A stretch of DNA of 5,512 bases from CAYUWG01 sp964448285 (GTDB lineage Bacteria > Bacteroidota > Ignavibacteria > SZUA-365). Position 1 is the stretch's first letter, and every line of letters begins with the position of its first letter. Both the position numbers and the translations under genes were made by a program. Location of the stretch: contig CAYUWG010000152.1 of the NCBI GenBank assembly GCA_964448285.1, positions 1 to 5,512 of the forward strand. The letters run 5' to 3'. Shown here piece after piece: positions 1 to 5,512 of the stretch. The notes under the pieces are model-generated. The model saw only the letters and a list, made by a program, of their open reading frames with translations. It did not search any database and had not been told where the DNA came from.

Positions 1-6
1 ATTCCT

Positions 7-118
7 TCGACGCATCCTGTTCATCGCTTCAATCCTATGAATCTTTGTTCAGCCAACTGTTTCCTCGTACTTCATCCTGCAATCCTGTGAATCCTTTCAT
101 CTCAGTTCAGACATTTTT
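7..118. repeat. 112-bp tandem repeat, copy 1
   Basis: This is the first of two head-to-tail copies of a 112-bp unit that begins TCGACGCATCCTG and ends GTTCAGACATTTT. The next copy starts immediately at 119. By eye the copies differ at about seven bases plus one single-base indel, roughly 93% identity. The unit has an internal half-repeat: GCATCCTG (12-19), CAATCCTATGAATC (30-43) and GTTCAG (47-52) recur as TCATCCTG (72-79), CAATCCTGTGAATC (80-93) and GTTCAG (105-110). It is pyrimidine-rich on this strand, and I see no reading frame through it that looks like a protein. The array may continue to the left of the window. Short AATCCTGTRAATCC-type repeats are, from memory, common in intergenic DNA of environmental FCB-group bacteria. 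Function is unknown. Confidence 0.9.
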
Positions 119-230
119 TCGACGCATCCTGTTCATCGCATCAATCCTCTGACTCTTAGTTCAGCCATCTGTTTCCTCGTACTTCATCATGCCAATCCTG
201 TAAATCCTTTCATCTCAGTTCAGACATTTT
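119..230. repeat. 112-bp tandem repeat, copy 2
   Basis: This second copy directly abuts copy 1. It keeps the TCGACGCATCCTGTTCATCG opening, the central TTCCTCGTACTTCAT block and the CCTTTCATCTCAGTTCAG end without change. The differences cluster in the first internal half-repeat (CTCTGACTC in place of TATGAATC) and around CATCATGCCAATCC, where one C has been inserted. The high identity over a non-coding sequence points to a recent duplication or to conservation of the unit. After 230 the similarity stops (CACAGCG instead of CGACGCA), so this is the right-hand end of the array. It ends 113 bp downstream of the stop of the minus-strand gene. Confidence 0.9.
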
Positions 231-343
231 CACAGCGCCCATGAATATTCGGATGAATGAAACAGGCCTTGCGGAAACTAACACACGGAGAGGGAAAGGA
301 CAAGGCGGGTATGTCCAATAACTCTGACTTCCTACTTCTATCG
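231..343. other. Non-coding stretch between repeat array and minus-strand gene
   Basis: This is the 3' flank of the minus-strand gene. I looked for a hairpin followed by a T-run on the minus strand, to terminate that gene, and found none, so its transcript may run into the repeat array. One 26-codon open frame (241-321, plus strand) has no ribosome-binding site and no recognisable product, and I do not call it a gene. A perfect 8-bp palindrome, GAATATTC, lies at 243-250. Confidence 0.6.
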
Positions 344-1603
344 CTAATTAACCAAAATCACTTTCGAAACCACTCGCCCCACGATGTGAAGCCGCAACAC
401 ATACACACCAGCCGGCAATGTGCTTACATCTAACGTTGCGCCGTGCTCGCCGGGCGGGAGATGGTCGCCCTCGATGATGCGCTGCACTTGTTCGCCGAGC
501 ACGTTGTACAGCGTGAGTGAGACCGCACCCGCTTGAGGCAGTGAGAAGCTCACGCTCGTAAGCTCATGAGTGGGATTGGGGTAGTTTTTCGAGAGCGTGA
601 GCTCTTGCGGAAGAGGGATAGGTTCCGCGCCGACGACGGTGGACTGTATGCTGATCGCGATGTAGCCGAGGATACCGGCGTAGAGCCGTTCGTCCGGGCC
701 GAGGGCGAGGGAGCGGATAGAACGGAATCCCAAACCGTCGTTGATGTATAGATATGTATCGCCATTATCCGTCGAGCGCATAGCTCCTGCTGAGTGACCG
801 ATGTAAATATGATCCAGTGAATTGATCACAATACGATGGACATAGGCTAACAGAAAGTCTGTTCGATCCCACGTAAGGCCACCATCCGTGCTCCGAAGTA
901 TGGCATTGTCAGTCAATTCCAGTCCGGTTCGAAGACCGATGAACAGATCTCCTCGTGAGTTCGAAGACATCGCCGAAATTTCCACGGTATCCTGTTCCGC
1001 ACGCCACGGATGCAGGACTTCCGTCCACGTCTCCCCTAAGTCCGTCGTTTTGAAGAGCTTGCCGTAGGGCCAGCAATAGAGCGTCGAGGTTATCCTGTTG
1101 AAGTGCATTCGCGGCATCCCCGGATACCATGACCATATCAGCTCCCATGTCTTTCCATCGTCGAAGCTGCGATAGACACCTTCGTCGTTTGAACCCGCGA
1201 AGAGGACCGTATCGTGGATGATCTCGATGTCAACGACCCTTTTTCGATCTAAGCCTATTTTAAACCAATTAATCCCGCGATCATTCGATCGCAATATCCC
1301 CACACCGTCAGTCCCATAGAATAGATTGTCGTTCCTATTCTTTTCAAACCTGTAATACACGCCGTGGTTAAAATTCAGCTTTTCAAAGGTTTGACCGCTA
1401 TTGGTGGATCGAAACAGACCCGCTTGGCTACAGGCGACAAAAAGATTTCCCTTGCTATCCAGAATGAGATCAGGAACACGACATGGATGAGGCAACCAAT
1501 GTACCGACCAGAAATCCTGTGCGTGCAGGCTTTCAATTGAAAAGAGACCTCCCATACAAACGACGAAGAGCACAGCGATTGAATGAGTTTTCATGATCAG
1601 CAT
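344..1603 (-). CDS. Secreted Asp-box (BNR) repeat protein with T9SS type A C-terminal sorting domain
   Basis: This is a complete 419-residue protein of unknown ligand, predicted to be secreted or anchored on the cell surface. Residues 4-29 form a signal peptide (MKTH start, hydrophobic core around 9-21, cleavage after LHAQ or nearby). Six Asp-box motifs follow at 66-73 (STNSGQTF), 106-113 (SNDRGINW), 146-153 (SFDDGKTW), 186-193 (TTDLGETW), 238-245 (STDGGLTW) and 277-284 (STDNGDTY). Their spacing of 40, 40, 40, 52 and 39 residues fits the blades of a beta-propeller. Residues 332-419 match the T9SS type A sorting domain: NYPNP (340-344), LYNVLGE (365-371), LPAGVYVLRL (396-405), terminal KVILVN. 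In this family the tail directs outer-membrane export and is removed on secretion. Database names such as 'photosystem II assembly factor-like' or 'sialidase' reflect only the Asp boxes; I see no FRIP motif or sialidase catalytic set. Met4 gives a more typical signal peptide than Met1, and neither start has a good Shine-Dalgarno sequence. The stop is TAG at 344-346. Confidence 0.93.
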   Translation of the reverse strand: MLIMKTHSIAVLFVVCMGGLFSIESLHAQDFWSVHWLPHPCRVPDLILDSKGNLFVACSQAGLFRSTNSGQTFEKLNFNHGVYYRFEKNRNDNLFYGTDGVGILRSNDRGINWFKIGLDRKRVVDIEIIHDTVLFAGSNDEGVYRSFDDGKTWELIWSWYPGMPRMHFNRITSTLYCWPYGKLFKTTDLGETWTEVLHPWRAEQDTVEISAMSSNSRGDLFIGLRTGLELTDNAILRSTDGGLTWDRTDFLLAYVHRIVINSLDHIYIGHSAGAMRSTDNGDTYLYINDGLGFRSIRSLALGPDERLYAGILGYIAISIQSTVVGAEPIPLPQELTLSKNYPNPTHELTSVSFSLPQAGAVSLTLYNVLGEQVQRIIEGDHLPPGEHGATLDVSTLPAGVYVLRLHIVGRVVSKVILVN

Positions 1604-1634
1604 TGTCGATTGATTTGTTTTCCTTCTTCAAGCA

Positions 1635-1664
1635 CAAAGAACGAATATTCTCATGCATTTTCAA
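1635..1664 (-). promoter_or_regulatory. Candidate Bacteroidota-type promoter for the minus-strand gene
   Basis: Read on the minus strand, TTG (1664-1662) is followed after 19 bases by GTTCTTTG (1642-1635). The Bacteroidota primary sigma factor prefers TTG around -33 and TAnnTTTG around -7, spaced 17-20 bases apart. The TTTG half and the spacing fit, but the TA of the -7 box is missing. It would give a leader of roughly 25-30 nt before the start codon. The palindrome GAATATTC (1643-1650) lies inside the spacer. This is weak evidence from pattern only. Confidence 0.25.
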
Positions 1665-1728
1665 GACTGACAGTCCTTCACGGCAACATGCTGCTGACGA
1701 AGTAAGTATTCTCGAAGCTCACAGAAAG

Positions 1729-1759
1729 AAAAGCCATCTCGTTTCGGGATGGCTTTTTT
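1729..1759 (+). terminator. Rho-independent terminator with no obvious upstream gene
   Basis: A near-perfect hairpin has a left arm AAAAGCCATCTCG (1729-1741), a TTT loop (1742-1744) and a right arm CGGGATGGCTTTT (1745-1757). That is 13 pairs with one T-G wobble; if the innermost pairs stay open, the loop becomes GTTTC. The right arm runs straight into a T tract (TTTTTT, 1754-1759), the standard intrinsic terminator design for plus-strand transcripts. The A-rich left side gives only a broken T tract on the minus strand, so it is at best partly bidirectional. No plus-strand gene ends just before it, and it sits 167 bp upstream of the start codon of the large plus-strand gene. Confidence 0.85.
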
Positions 1760-1876
1760 ATTTGAAAGATCACCACCTCGTCTCTTCATTCACCATTACG
1801 CAAACATATAAGCGTGAAACACATTTTAGAATGCAAACCTGTGCGTTCATGCTTTTCCCACTTCACCGTTTTCCCC

Positions 1877-1884
1877 TACATTGG
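1877..1884 (+). promoter_or_regulatory. Possible -7 box for the large plus-strand gene
   Basis: TACATTGG matches the Bacteroidota -7 consensus TAnnTTTG at all defined positions but one. The matching -33 element is poor: TTTT at 1853-1856, 20 bases upstream, instead of TTTG. If real, transcription would start near 1890, giving a short leader of about 35-40 nt that lies downstream of the terminator hairpin and so escapes it. The evidence is pattern only. Confidence 0.25.
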
Positions 1885-1894
1885 CAGCGTCAAT

Positions 1895-1930
1895 ATGAAA
1901 AGCCCAACCACGCACCGGAGCCTGCAATGA
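1895..1930 (+). other. 11-codon upstream open frame overlapping the start of the large gene
   Basis: An ATG at 1895 opens a frame of 11 codons (MKSPTTHRSLQ). Its TGA stop (1928-1930) overlaps the ATG of the large gene in an ATGA arrangement, the classic geometry for translational coupling. The GGAG ribosome-binding site of the large gene lies inside this frame. No clear ribosome-binding site precedes the ATG, so it may be coincidence. Confidence 0.2.
1917..1920 (+). promoter_or_regulatory. Shine-Dalgarno site (GGAG) deciding the start at 1927
   Basis: GGAG ends six bases before the ATG at 1927, a good spacing. The reading frame from that ATG begins with a complete signal peptide. Together these fix the start of the large plus-strand gene. 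Confidence 0.7.
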
Positions 1931-4900
1931 TCGTTCGATACATTCTCCTCTCTTTCCTCCTTCTTCCCGTCGCTCATGCGCAAGTCTCGATCAACGCGTT
2001 GAACACGCCGCACTCACAGGACTTCAATTCGTTGGTCACATCCGGCAGCGTGACGTGGACGGATAACAGCACGCTTTCAGGCTGGTATCACACGCGCACG
2101 GGAAACGGCAATCTCCTTCTCGCGACGAACGGCAACACCACGGCAGGCGGCTTCTACAGCTTCGGAACGGGAACGGACACCGAGCGCGCACTCGGTTCCA
2201 TCGGCTCAGGCAACGCTGCTGTCGGAAGCATCTGGTACGGCATTCGTCTCGTGAACAACACCGGCACGACGGTCACGACAGTCGATGTCACGTACATCGG
2301 CGAGCAGTGGCGCAACAGCGCGGCCGCTGCGCAAACGGTGACGTTCAGCTATATGACGGGAACGAATCTCGCCAGCGTCGCCGACGGCGCCGGAACGTGG
2401 ACAACCGTTTCTGCGCTGAACTTCACAAGCCCGGTCACAGGCGGAAGTTCGGGAGCGCTCGACGGAAACGCATCGGCGAATCGCGTGACGATCAGTGCAT
2501 CGATAACGGGTTTGTCGATACCAGCAGGCGGGGAAATCATGCTGCGATGGTATGACCCCGACCACAGCGGAAGCGACCACGGTCTCGGCATCGACGATCT
2601 GAGCGTTGCCTTTCAGGGATCGGCAGGACCGACCTCCGTTCAGTTCGCATCGGCCTCGTCGTCATTTACCGAAAACGCAGGCGCCGTGACGATCGCGGTA
2701 AGCATCGCCAATCCTTCTCCGTCCAATGCGACAACGGTGCAGGTTGCGTTGACGGGAGGAACCGCGAGCAATGGAAGCGACGTGCAGCCGGCATTTGCGA
2801 CACAGACACTGACCTTCCCCGCAGGCAGCAGCGCGAATCAAACGGCGACGCTTACGATTTTCGATGACGCACTGTTCGAAGGAAGCGAAACGTTGCTCTT
2901 CGAACTTCAGAACGTAAGCGGCGGCAACGCGGCATTCATCGGCGCACAGAGCGCGCACACGCTGACGATTTTAGACAACGATCCCCCGCCGGTGCCGACA
3001 GTCATCGTGAACGAGTACTTCAACGCAAACGGCAACATCGCATCGGACGAAGGTGTCGAGTTGATCGTCGTGCAGGACGGACTCGATATGCGCGGTTTCA
3101 GTCTTGCGGACGCAACGAGCGGAGGCACGTATCCCTTCGGCGTACTGACCTTCTCAAACGATCCGCTATGGAGCAGTCTTCAGGCAGGAACGATCATCGT
3201 CATCGGCGGCATCTTTTCCGTGCCCGCAAACGATACCGATGCGAGCGATGGTCTTCTGAAAATTCAAGCGCCAACAGGCGGAACGTCGAACCAGTATTTC
3301 TCCCATAGTTCGAATACGTTTTCACTCGCAGGGTCGTCGGACGCCGTCGCCATCCGCGATGCAGGCGCAAACTTCATTCACGGGCTTGCGCACGGGAGTT
3401 CGAATAGCGGCACGCTTCCCTCCGGTCGACATGGATGGAAATCAGGAAGCGTCGGCAACGGTGAGAGCGTACACTTCACGCGAAGCGGCGCTGCGATGAC
3501 CGATCTCGATTTCGTCGTCAACACGTACGTCGGCACCGGGAGCAATTCGCTCGGCAATCCCAACGATGCCGACGGCAACCGCGATTACCTTCGCGCGAAG
3601 CGCAGCAGAACGATTTCGGCGAACCGTTCATTGACCGGCACGTTCTTCTGGGACATCACCGTCAACAGCGGAACCGTGAACCTGACGGGCGCGGTGAACG
3701 TCTGTAATGCCCTTGTCATCAACAGCGGTACGCTGAACGAGAATGCACTCGGATTGAGCATCGACGGAAACGGGAATTCACAGAACGGAACAGGCGCGGG
3801 CAATATCACCGTGGGTGACAACGGTGCACCGGCAGCGCTGCTCAACATGTTTTCGAACTTCGGGACGATTACCGGAGCGGTCGATTTCAACAAGACCGAC
3901 GGAACCATCGATTATCGTGGCACCAACCCACAGACGGTTTTGCCTGCAATCTATGGTTCGTTGAATCTCACGTTCGGAGGCATTGCCGCTCAGAAGACGC
4001 TGCAGACGAACGCGACGGTGAACGGAACGCTTTCAATTCTCAGCGGCGCCTGGCTCAACGTTGCGCCGCCGGCATTCATCACTCTCGGCCCGACGGGGTC
4101 GTTCGTCAACAGCGGACGTTTCGTCGGCAGCATTCAATCGACTCGAACGACAAGCACCGGTGTGCCGGAAGCTTTCGGTGGAATCGGCATGACGATCACG
4201 CCAACCGCAGGAGGCGCATCGACGACTGTGCGCATGACGAGCGGTTACTATCTCTGGATTGGAAATCTTCCAAGCATTTTGAAATACTACACCGTCACGC
4301 CCGGAAGCTATCCTGCTTCGATCGTTTACTCATATCTCGCGGTCGATCTCAACGGTCAAACGGAAAGCGGTCTTGGATTGAAGCAGTCGATAGACGCAGG
4401 CGCGACGTGGATGAATCAATCCGGTGCTTTGAATACGGGAACGAAAACTATCACCTACAGCGCATCGAACGTAGGAGGTATTTGGACGGCACATGCGAAT
4501 CCTCCGCAAGGAATCATTGCAAGCGACAAAGCTGCGCTCACGTTCGAAGCCGAGCAGAACTTCACTCTTCCACCGGCACAAACACTGAACATCTCGAACC
4601 AAAACGGCAACGGCTCCATCATCGAATGGTCGGCCTCAGCGGCGACCGCAACGGTTCCTTCGTGGATGGAACTCGTGCCTGCTTCTCCTTCCGGCGTGAA
4701 CAGCGGGAGCTTCATCGTGAATGTAACGCGCACGGATTTGAATCCCGGTACGTACAACGGACAGATCACGTTGACCGACATCCATGCAGCAAATTCCCCG
4801 AAGATCATTCCGGTGACGTATCTCGTTCATGCGCCGCGCCGCATCTGTCTTGGCGTCGATACGATTTTCATAAAGGCGAATTACAAGAAATCCAATCCGA

Positions 4901-5512
4901 AAAAATCCTACGCCGTGATGAACTGTGGAGGAACGTTCGGCGCTGACGTGATCAACTGGAACGCCACGACAACGACGCCGTGGCTTTCGCTCAATCCCGC
5001 AAGCGGAGTTGAAGGCGATGCATTGAACCTTACGGCAAGCACGTTCCAACAGAATCCCGGCAACTTCTTCGGCTCCATCACGATCACAGGCACACACAGC
5101 TTGCGCGGGACACCGATTGCGAATTCGCCGCTCATCATTCCCGTCGTGTTGGAAGTTGAACCGACCGGTGATGTCTCCGCTGCCACAGGTCCGCTGACGC
5201 CGGGAAACACGCACACGATCAAGAACCCACTCGGCCAGCGCGTGCTGGACGTGCGATTGGTTTCCGGCAGCATTTCGAACATCAACGTCCGCATGATGCC
5301 GATGCAATTGCCGGAAGGCATGGCGCTGCTTCGCTATGCGTACCGGCATTATCTCTTCGATGTGAGCGGTTCGAACTACCTGGTTGACGTCACGCTGTAC
5401 TACACGAGCAACGAGCTTGAGCCGTTCATGGTCACCGCACCGTGGGAGCTTCGTGGATGGCGGCAATTCCCTGTCAAAGGCGTGTGGCATCCGACGACCA
5501 GCTTCTCCGAGC
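1927..5512 (+). CDS. Giant multidomain surface protein (Calx-beta, lamin-tail-like, BACON-like), 3' end beyond the window
   Basis: The frame is open for 1195 codons with no stop, so the gene is partial at its 3' end. Residues 1-18 are a signal peptide (hydrophobic core ILLSFLLL, cleavage after AHA). Residues 19-230 form a beta-rich module with conserved-looking landmarks: RALGSIGSG (88-96), a GEQWR segment (125-129), GALDGNASANR (176-186), IPAGGEIMLRW (198-208) and DHGLGIDDLSV (217-227). I recognise this as a recurrent module of secreted proteins but cannot name it. Residues 237-352 are a Calx-beta domain (FTENAG near 247, DDALFEGSETL 313-323, ILDND 348-352). Residues 358-540 resemble a lamin-tail domain (VNEYFN, GVEL), with moderate confidence. 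Residues 577-735 carry NSGT/NGT repeats like a parallel beta-helix, including a GTIDYRG...QTVLPAIYGSLNLT segment typical of Bacteroidota surface proteins. Residues 750-857 are a beta-sandwich-like module (LKYYTVTP, SIDAGATW). Residues 870-967 and about 983-1078 are two BACON-like Ig domains (PSWMEL, TPWLSLNPASG). Residues from 1095 onward may start another copy of the 750-857 module. Only three cysteines (593, 974, 1000) are present, which fits an extracellular protein. I see no enzyme active site. A T9SS tail is expected but not visible. The likely role is adhesion or binding, by inference only. Confidence 0.9.
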   Translation, partial: MIVRYILLSFLLLPVAHAQVSINALNTPHSQDFNSLVTSGSVTWTDNSTLSGWYHTRTGNGNLLLATNGNTTAGGFYSFGTGTDTERALGSIGSGNAAVGSIWYGIRLVNNTGTTVTTVDVTYIGEQWRNSAAAAQTVTFSYMTGTNLASVADGAGTWTTVSALNFTSPVTGGSSGALDGNASANRVTISASITGLSIPAGGEIMLRWYDPDHSGSDHGLGIDDLSVAFQGSAGPTSVQFASASSSFTENAGAVTIAVSIANPSPSNATTVQVALTGGTASNGSDVQPAFATQTLTFPAGSSANQTATLTIFDDALFEGSETLLFELQNVSGGNAAFIGAQSAHTLTILDNDPPPVPTVIVNEYFNANGNIASDEGVELIVVQDGLDMRGFSLADATSGGTYPFGVLTFSNDPLWSSLQAGTIIVIGGIFSVPANDTDASDGLLKIQAPTGGTSNQYFSHSSNTFSLAGSSDAVAIRDAGANFIHGLAHGSSNSGTLPSGRHGWKSGSVGNGESVHFTRSGAAMTDLDFVVNTYVGTGSNSLGNPNDADGNRDYLRAKRSRTISANRSLTGTFFWDITVNSGTVNLTGAVNVCNALVINSGTLNENALGLSIDGNGNSQNGTGAGNITVGDNGAPAALLNMFSNFGTITGAVDFNKTDGTIDYRGTNPQTVLPAIYGSLNLTFGGIAAQKTLQTNATVNGTLSILSGAWLNVAPPAFITLGPTGSFVNSGRFVGSIQSTRTTSTGVPEAFGGIGMTITPTAGGASTTVRMTSGYYLWIGNLPSILKYYTVTPGSYPASIVYSYLAVDLNGQTESGLGLKQSIDAGATWMNQSGALNTGTKTITYSASNVGGIWTAHANPPQGIIASDKAALTFEAEQNFTLPPAQTLNISNQNGNGSIIEWSASAATATVPSWMELVPASPSGVNSGSFIVNVTRTDLNPGTYNGQITLTDIHAANSPKIIPVTYLVHAPRRICLGVDTIFIKANYKKSNPKKSYAVMNCGGTFGADVINWNATTTTPWLSLNPASGVEGDALNLTASTFQQNPGNFFGSITITGTHSLRGTPIANSPLIIPVVLEVEPTGDVSAATGPLTPGNTHTIKNPLGQRVLDVRLVSGSISNINVRMMPMQLPEGMALLRYAYRHYLFDVSGSNYLVDVTLYYTSNELEPFMVTAPWELRGWRQFPVKGVWHPTTSFSE

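Larger units (their letters stand above)
1604..1926. other. Divergent intergenic region
   Basis: This 323-bp region separates the 5' ends of the two divergent genes and must hold both promoters. It is more AT-rich than the genes. Visible contents are a weak candidate promoter on each strand, one strong intrinsic terminator hairpin (1729-1759), a GGAG ribosome-binding site just before the right-hand gene, and an 11-codon upstream open frame ending inside that gene's start codon. A 40-codon plus-strand frame (1583-1705) overlaps the start of the minus-strand gene in antisense and ends 23 bp before the hairpin. It lacks a good ribosome-binding site and is probably chance. I see no tRNA, riboswitch or insertion-sequence remnant. 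Confidence 0.7.

Noticed and set aside
7..230. CRISPR array
   Set aside because: There are only two copies with a 112-bp period and near-identity along the whole unit. There are no short repeats separated by unique spacers.
241..321. 26-codon plus-strand frame
   Set aside because: There is no ribosome-binding site, no hydrophobic or motif pattern, and the length is well within chance.
344..1603. Sialidase or photosystem II assembly factor (Ycf48-like) function for the Asp-box protein
   Set aside because: Asp boxes alone are structural. I see no FRIP motif or sialidase catalytic arginine/tyrosine set, and the T9SS tail points to an extracellular protein rather than a photosynthesis factor.
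1583..1705. 40-codon plus-strand frame before the terminator
   Set aside because: It overlaps the signal-peptide end of the minus-strand gene in antisense, has no good ribosome-binding site, and its composition looks random. It is retained only as context for the orphan terminator.
4407..4946. Plus-strand open frame of 179 codons
   Set aside because: It overlaps the giant gene in another frame, has an Arg/His/Ser-rich composition and no recognisable motif. The giant gene's own frame runs uninterrupted through it, so there is no frameshift to explain.
4636..5490. Long minus-strand open frame (284 codons) opposite the giant gene
   Set aside because: It is rich in Arg, His and Cys with no domain pattern, whereas the plus-strand frame over the same bases gives BACON-like domains. 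It is an antisense shadow produced by the codon use of the real gene.
1927..5512. A novel enzymatic or defence system in the window
   Set aside because: Apart from the two secreted structural proteins there is no nuclease, reverse transcriptase, ATPase, transposase or toxin-antitoxin signature on either strand.

Overview
The window looks like chromosomal DNA from a bacterium of the Bacteroidota / Chlorobiota / Ignavibacteriota (FCB) group. The main reason is the C-terminal end of the minus-strand protein. It carries a type A sorting domain of the type IX secretion system (T9SS), with an NYPNP motif, an LYNVLGE segment, an LPAGVYVLRL segment and a final KVILVN strand. The plus-strand protein supports this: it is built from modules common in surface proteins of the same group (Calx-beta, lamin-tail-like, BACON-like). 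I cannot name the species.

Layout: positions 7-230 hold two tandem copies of a 112-bp non-coding repeat, about 93% identical by eye. Positions 231-343 hold nothing I can identify. Positions 344-1603 (minus strand) encode a complete 419-residue secreted protein with six Asp-box (BNR) motifs and the T9SS tail. Positions 1604-1926 form a divergent intergenic region. It contains a strong intrinsic terminator hairpin (1729-1759) that follows no recognisable plus-strand gene, plus weak candidate promoters for both flanking genes. From 1927 to the end of the window runs one very long plus-strand gene, open for 1195 codons with no stop, so its 3' end lies outside. Because it has no stop here it is easy to miss, and several open frames on both strands inside it are only shadows of it.

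The two genes are transcribed divergently. Both products start with a signal peptide and are predicted to be exported across the inner membrane by Sec. The minus-strand product is then predicted to cross the outer membrane by T9SS. The same is likely for the plus-strand product, but its C-terminus is not visible. Neither shows a recognisable catalytic site. Both look like extracellular beta-rich display, binding or adhesion proteins. I see no evidence for a defence system, CRISPR array, RNA gene or intact mobile element. The least explained items are the 112-bp repeat pair, the orphan terminator, and the module order of the giant surface protein.
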